Source: Cryomorphaceae bacterium 1068
GTDB taxonomy: Bacteria > Bacteroidota > Bacteroidia > Flavobacteriales_D > Cryomorphaceae
Assembly: GCA_027214385.1 (NCBI GenBank)
Contig: JAPVXR010000006.1
Span: forward strand, 62,001 to 126,000
Reading direction: 5' to 3'
DNA length: 64,000 nt
In this document: positions 37,775 through 46,700 of the stretch, piece after piece
How the letters are laid out: each line of letters starts with the position of its first letter
Numbering within the stretch: position 1 is the first letter of the stretch
Made by a program: the position numbers and the translations under genes
The notes under the pieces: generated by a model
What the model was told of the DNA's origin: nothing
The model's database searches: none
The model's input: only the letters and a program-made list of their open reading frames with translations

Positions 37775-39550
37775 TTATCGCGCTATCATGAATTTCTCAT
37801 TTATGATTTCTCTTTCTGTTGTTAAGCGATAAATGTAGACGCCATTAGGAAGTGAAGAGCCATCAAACATGAAACGGTAATCGTTATTTGGCATGGCAAT
37901 CCCATTGAAGAGACCATCGATCAGGCGTCCGCTCAAATCAAAGACCTCTAGAGTGGTGGTTCCTTCTTCTACCACGGTGAAAGTAACGTTTGATGGACCC
38001 GCTGTTGGGTTGGGACTAGAAGCAATAGCTGCTCCAGCTGGAGTCGTAAAAACCTGCCAAGTGCTAAATGGACCAGCAATGAGTGGATCAACAGAACAAC
38101 CGCAACGAACCCTCCACGCGTAGGTGGTACCATACTCCAAGAGAGAACCTGGTATAACTGCACTGCTCACACTGTTTTCAAAAAAAGTAATTATTTTGAT
38201 CTGCTCTCCGTTAATATTTAACAACTGTCCTTGGCAAGCAATTTGACCTGGTACAGGATCCCATTCGACCAAGTAAGAATTGCCTTGAAAGGTAGTGCTC
38301 AAGCTAGACTCGTAAACTGCAGGGAAGAGGGAGTCACATTGACCAGTGATATTTAGGTAGAGCTTAGCAGTGCGGTAACCGTTATATACAAATCCCGTAA
38401 TCAGCACATCCTCATCACCGTCTTCATCCACATCGGAAAAGGCGATGGAGCCGCTATATACGCCTGAAAAAGGCGTGTCTTCCACCAAAGTGAAATTGCC
38501 TCCACCATCATTGGCGTAGAGATTGGAAATAACGGAGGGATTGGAAATAATACCTGCTGTACTGTTCCCTGTAATGAGCACATCTTCATCTCCGTCTCCG
38601 TCTACATCGGAGAAGGCAATAGAACTCCAAAATACTCCGATAAAAGGCGTGTCTTCCAATAAGGTGAAATTGCCTCCACCATCATTGGCGTAGAGATTTG
38701 AAGTAGGTTGAGCCAATGTATTCACCCCCGTAATCAACACATCTTCATCACCGTCTCCATCCACATCAGAAAAAGCAATGGAGCTCTCCACAACATCTTC
38801 GAATGGCGTATCTTCCACTAAGGTGAAATTTCCCCCATCATTGGTGTAGAGATTTGAAATACGGTCTAATGACGAATTTTGCCCCGTAATCAGAACATCT
38901 TCATCGCCATCTCCATCTACATCGGAGAAGGCAATGGAACTATTCCGAACTTCATCAAAAGGAGTGTCTTCCACTAAGGTGAAAGTGCCGCCATCATTGG
39001 TGTAGAGATTAGCACTCGGGTCTAAAAACGCATTTTGCCCCGTAATCAGCACATCTTCATCCCCATCTCCATCCACATCCGAGAAGGCAGTGGAACTGTA
39101 GCGTACACCTTCGAAAGGCGTATCTTCTACCAAAGTAAAGTTGCCCCCGTCATTGGCGTAGAGATTGGAATAAATGAAAAATGGGTTACCACTATTCCGC
39201 CCTGTAATCAGCACATCCTCATCCCCGTCACCATCCACATCCGAGAAGGCAATAGAGCCAACATTTACTCCTGTAAAAGGGGTATCTTCAACCAAGGTGA
39301 AATTGCCTCCATCATTGGTGTAGAGATTAGAAATAGGGGTGCCGGACGAATTTAGCCCTGTAATCAGGACATCTTCATCCCCATCTCCGTCCACATCGGA
39401 GAAAGCAATGGAGCTAGCACCCACTCCTTCATAATTAGCGTCTAGTACTTCTATAAATGAAATTTGGCTGTTGGCATTGAGCCCGAGGCCTACTATCAAG
39501 ATTCCGCTTAACAGAAAGCGGCGGATTGCAATTGTTTTTAAGGGTTTCAT
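37775..39550 (-). CDS. VCBS/FG-GAP tandem-repeat T9SS protein
   Basis: 591 residues from the ATG at 39550. The frame runs further upstream, but MKPLKTIAIRRFLLSG with cleavage at NANSQ is the clear signal peptide. Seven near-identical repeats of about 51 residues follow, each with SSIAFSDVDGDGDEDVLITG and (in all but the last) NLY-(T/A)-NDGG-NFTLVEDTPF, with a variable 8-15-residue loop between them. The Asp-rich segment is a Ca-binding FG-GAP loop. The C-terminal 180 residues (FN3-like part plus T9SS domain SSPNPTAGPSNVTFTV ... INEKFMIAR) are shared with the two neighbouring T9SS genes. Probably a surface adhesin or propeller. Confidence 0.88.
   Translation of the reverse strand: MKPLKTIAIRRFLLSGILIVGLGLNANSQISFIEVLDANYEGVGASSIAFSDVDGDGDEDVLITGLNSSGTPISNLYTNDGGNFTLVEDTPFTGVNVGSIAFSDVDGDGDEDVLITGRNSGNPFFIYSNLYANDGGNFTLVEDTPFEGVRYSSTAFSDVDGDGDEDVLITGQNAFLDPSANLYTNDGGTFTLVEDTPFDEVRNSSIAFSDVDGDGDEDVLITGQNSSLDRISNLYTNDGGNFTLVEDTPFEDVVESSIAFSDVDGDGDEDVLITGVNTLAQPTSNLYANDGGGNFTLLEDTPFIGVFWSSIAFSDVDGDGDEDVLITGNSTAGIISNPSVISNLYANDGGGNFTLVEDTPFSGVYSGSIAFSDVDEDGDEDVLITGFVYNGYRTAKLYLNITGQCDSLFPAVYESSLSTTFQGNSYLVEWDPVPGQIACQGQLLNINGEQIKIITFFENSVSSAVIPGSLLEYGTTYAWRVRCGCSVDPLIAGPFSTWQVFTTPAGAAIASSPNPTAGPSNVTFTVVEEGTTTLEVFDLSGRLIDGLFNGIAMPNNDYRFMFDGSSLPNGVYIYRLTTEREIINEKFMIAR
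38360..39450 (-). repeat. Tandem coding repeats, seven units of about 150-170 bp
   Basis: DNA repeat units matching the protein repeats of the T9SS gene. The core encoding SDVDGDGDEDVLITG is almost unchanged between units, while the loop between core and NLY differs in each. The last unit has one core change (VDEDGDED). Confidence 0.85.
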
Positions 39551-39812
39551 ACGGTTGTTTTTAATTGAGTGAGTAGATCGTTTGCGGCAGTCAGCCATAG
39601 GGGTGCCATCACCAAAAAAGAACCAGGTTGGAACTACACCTCTAAGCCGGAAAGCCAGCACTCTGAAGTTAACCATTCTAAGAACAAGAATGGCCATTTT
39701 AAAGACATATTTTGAGGGTTGTTCTTTGGCCCATTCACCTGATAAGGATGAGCTGCCGGCAGATGGGCTCGTGACAAATAAGTAGCATCACTATCGAAGT
39801 CGTCGCAATAGC

Positions 39813-39844
39813 AAAAAAAGCCGTCTACAAAATGCAGATGGCTT
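39813..39844 (-). terminator. Terminator of the 39875-41080 T9SS gene
   Basis: AAGCCGTCT pairs with AGATGGCTT (one wobble); read on the minus strand, the stem is followed by a T-run, 31 bp past the stop. Confidence 0.75.
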
Positions 39845-39874
39845 CTTATCAATTCTTATTCAAAACCCGATAGT

Positions 39875-41080
39875 TTATCGCGCAATCATAAACTTCTCAT
39901 TGATAATCTCGCTTTCCGTCGTTAGGCGATAAATGTACACTCCATTAGGAAGTGAAGAGCCATCAAACATGAAACGGTAATCGCTATTTGGCATGGCAAT
40001 CCCATTGAAGAGACCATCGATCAGGCGTCCGCTCAAATCAAAGACCTCAAGGGTGGTGTAGCTTTCCTCTGCCAGAGTGAACGTCACATTCGACTGTCCC
40101 GATGTAGGGTTGGGGTTGGAAGCCAAAGCTGCACTGCTCGGAGTGGAGAATGGCTGCCAAGAACTAAAGGATCCGGCTACCAATGGGGATTGCGAACAAC
40201 CACATCTTACCCTCCACTCGTAGTCCGTGCCGGGTTGAAGAACATTCAAAGGAATGTTGAAGCCATCAGCGCTCGCACCACCAACGATCTGAGCTCCAAG
40301 GATAGACCCTCCCGCAAATCTAACCTGGACCTGACATCCGATTTGACCAGAAACGGGTGCCCATCCCGTAGCAAAGGCATTGCCAAGTTGGGTTGTAGAA
40401 AGACTGGCTTCACTTACGGCAGGAAAGGGGTTTTCGCAACCACCTGAACAAGTCAAGCTGACTACAAATGGCGACTCAGCAAAATAGCTGATCACCCTCA
40501 CGTAGTAAAAACCTGCCGCAGCGGCATCAAGCGTGATGGACTCTCCTGTAAAAGTTGGGCCGAAGTTTTCGTCCGCACAAGCTACTTCTGTCAAATTTCC
40601 ACAAGTACCCGAATAGATAAAGAGCACCGCGTCCATCAGCGAGGCGGAAGTCGCCGAATTGGTATCGATGGTTATCGTGTAATCTGTGGCTCCATCAGCT
40701 TGGAAGAAATACCAAACATCGTTGGGTGAGGCAGAATTGAATGTAGCGCACTCGGCGCTTAGTCCTGCAGTCTGCGTAGCACTAACCGTGGTGCCTTCAA
40801 TCTCTGAACCACATTCCAGAAAGTAGTCTGCCGACTCAGCTGAGATGGGCAAACAGTTATCGTTTGCAGGCGTTTCGCCAAAGTACTCAAAAGGTATTTG
40901 AACACCTTGGATAAGATTTTCTCCGCCGACGTCTTCGACGGCGGTATAGCTCACCTGTCCTACGGAGAAACTAGCCGAGCCTTGGCCCGTAGCCTCTCCG
41001 CCGGCGGTGTTGATCGATTGCTGGGCAAAAGAGCCGAGCGATGCGATCAGAGCCGATAATAGAAAGATTAGGTTTTTCAT
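39875..41080 (-). CDS. Secreted T9SS protein of the same C-terminal family
   Basis: 401 residues. The signal peptide ends at GSFAQQ. A short N-terminal repeat-like part (SINTAGGEATGQGSASFSVG, a common start of Bacteroidota exoproteins) is followed by a PPC-like domain (about 95-205; CGNLTEVACADENF). The 180-residue C-terminal module is shared with the genes at 30980 and 37775 (VSGQIGCQVQVRFAGGS, YEWRVRCGCSQSPL, then the T9SS domain ending INEKFMIAR). It is the third member of a local paralogue set. No catalytic motif was seen; a surface-binding role is likely. Confidence 0.85.
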   Translation of the reverse strand: MKNLIFLLSALIASLGSFAQQSINTAGGEATGQGSASFSVGQVSYTAVEDVGGENLIQGVQIPFEYFGETPANDNCLPISAESADYFLECGSEIEGTTVSATQTAGLSAECATFNSASPNDVWYFFQADGATDYTITIDTNSATSASLMDAVLFIYSGTCGNLTEVACADENFGPTFTGESITLDAAAAGFYYVRVISYFAESPFVVSLTCSGGCENPFPAVSEASLSTTQLGNAFATGWAPVSGQIGCQVQVRFAGGSILGAQIVGGASADGFNIPLNVLQPGTDYEWRVRCGCSQSPLVAGSFSSWQPFSTPSSAALASNPNPTSGQSNVTFTLAEESYTTLEVFDLSGRLIDGLFNGIAMPNSDYRFMFDGSSLPNGVYIYRLTTESEIINEKFMIAR

Positions 41081-41189
41081 AATCTGTGAGATTTATCTGT
41101 GAGAAAAATTGTTGATTTCACCATATCCATATCGCCGTGCGTAATCATTCGGTGGCTGAGGCCAAGATGGAATCGATAATAGCAAACAA

Positions 41190-43541
41190 TCATTCTTCAG
41201 GTGCTACTATTTTCTCCTGAGCTACATATGGAGCATTAGAATTACGAAGGCATTCCATGAAATAGTCTGCCTGAAAATGTTTTGCTATAAGTGGATCATT
41301 CACGTCCATACCTCGGTCAATACATATCGCTCTCGCTTGGTCCAATATTTCTAATAAGAAGTCCTGATTATTTAAAACAACTTTCTCTATTTCAAGGAAA
41401 TCAATTTTCTGAGAAGACTCCTTAACCATCTTTCGCGGAGCGGTACTCACACTCCAGTCCGTTCTAACGTTATTGGGTTCTCCCACAATTGAAGTTGACA
41501 TCTCAAAACTCGGGTCTTGTTGTGAGATATACCTTTCGATCTTGGAAACTGACGCTTTCAACGCTGCTATTTCTTCTTGCTGTGCTTTCAAGCTTGCCAC
41601 CAGGTCATTGGTACTTAAACCTACGGCAGTATTAATCAGGCTAACTCCTGTCTCCCTTATACTTGATGACCATGCTACTCCAACCACATTATCATAATCA
41701 TCCAAGGTCATTTGATCCCTTGATTTTGCTATAGCCATACCATCATTCAATCCAGTCGCCAAAATAAAATCTCCCTCTAGTACTTTCCCTATTACCTTTA
41801 CAGGAACTTGCCCCATAAATGCAATTTTCTCGAACAAATGCTCCTTGCCTTCTTCGGGCATGTTACCCAAAACCAGAGGAGCCATCGACACAACCATCAC
41901 TTCACGCGCATCCGCAGTATTTAGGGATACTTTCCCTCCTGCTACACCAACAACAGTTCCCGGTGCCAAATCTTGAACCCCCGATTCACGCTCCAACCAT
42001 TCTGCATAATCAGCTGATCCAGACTGAAAGACTACTCCAGCACTCGTTTGCATATAATTCGTCCATTCAGCCCACTCAGCAACAGCAGTAGCTCCTGCTG
42101 CAGCCATGACTGCGACTTCTCCTAAATCAAGTTGAGGACCACACGCAATTCCTTCAGCAACAGCCCAAGCCGTATTGAGCGTATTCATTGATACGTACCA
42201 CTCAAATCGAAAACTGCTCGTTACATCATCTAAGGTCTGGGCTCCAATGCTGCCGCGAGTTCCGCCATTGTCTCTGAAATACATATAGTTGCTTTCTCCT
42301 TCTTCAGCCTCGGTTTCATCAAGTCTGATGGCGATTCCTTGTGCTGCACCCGTTACATACAAAGGATATGACAGAGCGCTGTTTTGTGCTCCACCACTTG
42401 CAGGACCGGTAATCCTTACATTTCCTGTACCGACATCGAAACGAGCATCTCCATCAACATGTAACTTTGTCAGGGGGTCAGAAGTGCCTACACCTAAACT
42501 TCCATTGCCACTTATGCGTAGCGTTTCATCAAAGTCAGTTCCGTCCCAAGTTCCAAATTGCAAAGCACTTCCCGGCTGATATGCTATATCTTCTGATCCA
42601 CCTTCCATGAAAATGGTAGGAAGTACACCGGCTGGTGCTTTCAAATGAAGCAATCCTTCAGGGGCTTCTTCTCCAATACCTATTCGGCCGTTATCAGCCA
42701 TAGTTATTCGAGTCACTCCGTCGTCTGTTCTAAACTTGATGCCTTCTCCATCAAAAGCCCTAATAGTATTCCGAACTCTAAGCGCCCCATCCACATTCAA
42801 TTTGGCTAATGAACTTGTTGGTCCACCGATCCCTACTCTTCGATTAAAAATAGTAATGTCAGGATCTTCAGAAGTTACATCCGAAATAGTCAAGCTTCCG
42901 TTGCTTTCAAGTGATAATTTATATTCAGTATTCTCGTGTTTTATATCAATCGAAGCCGGATAAGGCTTCGGTGATCCCGGACCGCTGCCAAACGGCGTCA
43001 AACCAGTAGTCTCAACCTTTAGCGAAACTTCTTCATCATCAGCTTTAACGTGCAAGGCTGAATTCGGTGAATCGGTGCCTATTCCCACCCATTTATCGGT
43101 AGAAAGGGTATCGGCAGAAATAGTCCAACTTCCATCTCCACCAGCATTGGCCGCATACAGCGCATATGGAACCGACAGCAACTCCGTGGTTCCGGATAAG
43201 GTATAATTTGTACCACCGGAAGGGTCGGTTTCACTTGTTATGTAGTAAGGACCGTTGCCCCAATCAACTCCATCTAAAGTTCCGTTGATCGGAATTCCTC
43301 CGCCGATTTCCAAAGAAGCCAATCCGTTAGTATTGGTTGTAGGTGCGTGGGTTTCTACAAATACGGCCGTTCCCGCGGGAGAGCCTTGTAAAATCGATAT
43401 TTGAATTCCTACTGCTGTTTCGGTTACGAGTTCATTTGATGCATCTCGAATAACGGATTGATAGCTCATCTTCTGGGGAGCTTGGGCTAAAGAGATTTGT
43501 ACAATGGCAAGGCCAAGTATAAGTCCGAATAACTTTTTCAT
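41190..43541 (-). CDS. Tail-fibre-like exported protein with possible G2/IMC-type chaperone domain
   Basis: 783 residues. The signal peptide ends at ISLAQA. The N-terminal segment (PQKMSYQSVIRDASNELV, LLSVPYALYA) is typical of Bacteroidota exported proteins. Then come phage-tail-like repeats with GIGTDSPNSALHV, RVGIGGPTSSLAKLNV and LGVGTSDPLTKLHV, the 'G-I-G-T-x-x-P-x-x-x-L-H-V' beta-prism motif of tail fibres. The C-terminal part (DYAEWLERESGVQDLAPG, GNMPEEGKEHLF) resembles the peptidase G2 / intramolecular-chaperone domain. A coiled coil (LKAQQEEIAALKASVSKIE) follows. There is no T9SS sorting domain. It could form a trimeric fibre; where it is anchored is unclear. Confidence 0.7.
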   Translation of the reverse strand: MKKLFGLILGLAIVQISLAQAPQKMSYQSVIRDASNELVTETAVGIQISILQGSPAGTAVFVETHAPTTNTNGLASLEIGGGIPINGTLDGVDWGNGPYYITSETDPSGGTNYTLSGTTELLSVPYALYAANAGGDGSWTISADTLSTDKWVGIGTDSPNSALHVKADDEEVSLKVETTGLTPFGSGPGSPKPYPASIDIKHENTEYKLSLESNGSLTISDVTSEDPDITIFNRRVGIGGPTSSLAKLNVDGALRVRNTIRAFDGEGIKFRTDDGVTRITMADNGRIGIGEEAPEGLLHLKAPAGVLPTIFMEGGSEDIAYQPGSALQFGTWDGTDFDETLRISGNGSLGVGTSDPLTKLHVDGDARFDVGTGNVRITGPASGGAQNSALSYPLYVTGAAQGIAIRLDETEAEEGESNYMYFRDNGGTRGSIGAQTLDDVTSSFRFEWYVSMNTLNTAWAVAEGIACGPQLDLGEVAVMAAAGATAVAEWAEWTNYMQTSAGVVFQSGSADYAEWLERESGVQDLAPGTVVGVAGGKVSLNTADAREVMVVSMAPLVLGNMPEEGKEHLFEKIAFMGQVPVKVIGKVLEGDFILATGLNDGMAIAKSRDQMTLDDYDNVVGVAWSSSIRETGVSLINTAVGLSTNDLVASLKAQQEEIAALKASVSKIERYISQQDPSFEMSTSIVGEPNNVRTDWSVSTAPRKMVKESSQKIDFLEIEKVVLNNQDFLLEILDQARAICIDRGMDVNDPLIAKHFQADYFMECLRNSNAPYVAQEKIVAPEE

Positions 43542-43609
43542 GGGTTTTAAAAATTTGGTTAGAGTTTGTTTTCGTTATAGAGCACTTCCTTTTGAGTGAT
43601 CTATGCCAC

Positions 43610-43617
43610 CAAAACTA
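43610..43617 (-). promoter_or_regulatory. Possible -7 element for the tail-fibre-like gene
   Basis: TAGTTTTG on the minus strand fits TAnnTTTG, 69 bp upstream of the start codon. No matching TTG is found 19-21 bp further upstream. Confidence 0.3.
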
Positions 43618-43701
43618 TTCTACCCTCTAACATTTGACTTGGACTCTACTTGCAAATCCTAGGACTCAGCTTGCAATGCTTCTGAACACTCTAAAAAACA
43701 A

Positions 43702-46700
43702 CTATTTATACTGACTCGGAGCAACATCAAATTTTTCCTTGAAGGCTCGTGTGAAGTAGCTGGGGTCGCTAAATCCTACCGTGTAGGCCAACTCAGAAAT
43801 GATGAGTTCCCCCTTGCGAATAAGCTTGGATGCTTCTGTAAGGCGAAGGTCGCGCACCACCAAAGTCGGACTCATTCCCGTAAGGGCCTTTAGCTTTCGG
43901 TAGAGCTGCATCTTGCTCAACTTCATAGCTTTTTCGAGGTCTTCTACCTTGAATTCTGAATTGTCTAAATTCTCCAAAACGGCTTGCTTCACCTCAAACA
44001 AAAATCTGTTTTCCAGCTCATCCCCTTTTTCATCGGACTCTTCCAGACCCTTGAATTTGCTAATCAGCAAATTCCTCAACTCAATCAGTTTTCGCAGTCT
44101 GATCTGCAATTCCCCTTTGTCGAAAGGCTTGTGCAGATAAGCGTCGGCACCTTTCTCGAGACCGATATTGCGATCTTCTTGGGTCGATTTAGCCGTAAGT
44201 AAAATGATGGGAATATGGCTGGTGCGGATGTCGTTCTTGAGTGTCTCGGTTACTTCGTAGCCATTCTTCATCGGCATCATCACATCGCTGATGATGATAT
44301 CGGGAATATTCGAAACGGCCACTTCGATTCCTATCGCTCCATTCTCGGCATGTACAATACTATAACTGTCGTCAAGGAGCAATTCTATAAATCTGACAAT
44401 CTCATAATTGTCTTCGATCAGCAGCAGAAGTGGCTTCTCGGCAGTTTCCTTTTCCTTCGAGTTATTGGGGATCTCCCTGTCAGCGGGTTCGGGAATGGTT
44501 TGTAGAAATGGCTCGTAATCGCCCTGTGCATGCTCGGTGTGAATGGGAAGAGAGAAACTAAAAGTGCTGCCTACACCTTCTTCTGATTCTACTCCCATTT
44601 GCCCATCGAGCAGCTTTACCAGCTCGTAGCAAAGCGAAAGCCCGATGCCCGTTCCTTCAGCGGCTCTGGTCGATGAATCATCGGCCTGATAGAAGCGGTT
44701 GAAAATATGAGGAAGCTTACCCTTAGCGATACCGATCCCTGTGTCGCGGATCGTCACATAGAGTTTTTGGTCATCTGTCTGGCGAAGCGAAATATCAATC
44801 CGATCTCCCGCATTGGTGAATTTTAAGGCATTGGAAAGTAAGTTGTAAATAATGTGACGGATTTTGGCCTCATCGTAATCCATATTGATCTCCTCGGGAT
44901 CTGAATGGAACACCAGCTTTTTCTCTTGTTGAATGGCAGTGCCACTGAGCGATTCGGTTAAGTACCTGATATACTCGACCAGGTTTCCGTACTTGTAACG
45001 TATCTCCAACTTATTGGCCTCAAGCTTCGACAAGTCGAGGATTTGATTGACCATCTGCAAGAGGTTGTCCGCATTCTTTCGGATGGTTTGGGTATACTCA
45101 GGCTGATCTTCAATCATGCTAGCCATGCCTGAAATCACGGTGATGGGCGTGCGAAACTCATGGGTAATGTTGGTGAAGAGTCTGGACTTAAACGTATCGA
45201 GTTCCAGCAGTCGTTGTGCTTCGCGTCTTTCGTTTGCGCTCTTTAGCTGAAAAAGATAGATGAAAACGACTATCGCAATTAGAAGAATGACGTAGAGCGA
45301 ATAAGCCCACCACGTTTGCCACCAGGGTGCCAGAACAAACAGCCGAAGCTCCCTGACCTTATCACTCCATTTGCCCGATCGATTGGTCGATCTTATTTTA
45401 AGGGTATAATCTCCGTATGGAAGACTCGTAAAAGTGATGGTACGTTCGTTACCTATCGTATTCCAAGATTCATCGAAGTTGGCAAGTTGGTATTGGTAGT
45501 TTGTTCTTTCGGGAAAACTCATGTCCATTCCTGAAACGGAAAAGGAGACCATCTTCACATCGGGACCGAGGGTGATCTCTTGAGCTGATTCAATGGGTTC
45601 GGTGAGAAAGTCAGAATCGGGATCGAAACGAACCGGTTCGTTGTTGATTTTTACTGCCGTGATAGCTGTGGCCGGATGGTACTCCGACTCAAAAAGTCTA
45701 TCGGGATAGAATCGATTGATTCCATAAATGCCGCCAAATAGCAGCTCGCCGTCGGGAGCTTGGTAAAATGATCGAGTATTGAACTCATTGTCTTGCAAGC
45801 CATCACTCGTGGTGAAAGTTTGGAAGGTTTCATCGTCAAGATCAAAAGAGCAGAGCCCCTTGTTGGTGCTTATCCATAGTTCATTATCTCCATTTGTAAG
45901 GATGCCGTATACCGTTTCGTCGGGAAGACCATCCTCTGTGGTATAATGAAAAAACTCTCCCGTTTTCGTGTCAAACCTATCGAGGCCATCTCCGAATGTC
46001 CCGACCCAGATCACACTTCCTTCAGAAGGATCAGGTGTTAAGCACTTGATGCTACTTGATGACAGGGAATTGCTATCGTCGGGATCGTGGTAGAAATACT
46101 CAAAGCTTCCCGTGGCATCGTCATAGCGAATCAATCCATTGATGGTTCCAATCCAAAAGGTGTTTGTGTCAGTTTGGATGACTCGGTTGGTTACTCGATT
46201 ATCATCGTAGGTTTTGAAATCGACCTCGAAAGGTTTGCCCTCAAAAATCCCCGTTTCGGGATGGAACTTGCCAAACTCGCCCGCGGTGACAATCCATATT
46301 TGTCCGGAGGAATCGGCAATAAGATCGTAAACTCCCAACAGAAAATCGTTGTCGCCGTTTCGGCTCTTTTGGTCGATCTTATAAAACTCATGCTTCACCA
46401 GGTTGAGGCCATCTTTCCGAATTCGATGGAGTCCGTCGTAGTTCCCCAACCACATACCGCCTTCGCCATCACCTTTGATAAACTTCGCCGAGAAATTGAA
46501 GTTTTTGGGATCATTCCTTTTAAAATTATAGCCCGCAAGAGAAAAACTAAGTTGCTGCGAAGCATTCATACCATTGGGTATCAATTCAATATCGGTCAAG
46601 TCACTAAACCAGACATTCCCTTCTTCATCTTTGTATATCGGGTAGACGGTTCTTGTAGGTATTCTCTGGGATACAGGCGGACTATTAAATATTTGCTCGT

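Noticed and set aside
38360-39450. CRISPR or mobile-element interpretation of the repeats
   Set aside because: The repeats are in frame within a coding gene and encode a recognisable Ca-binding FG-GAP motif.
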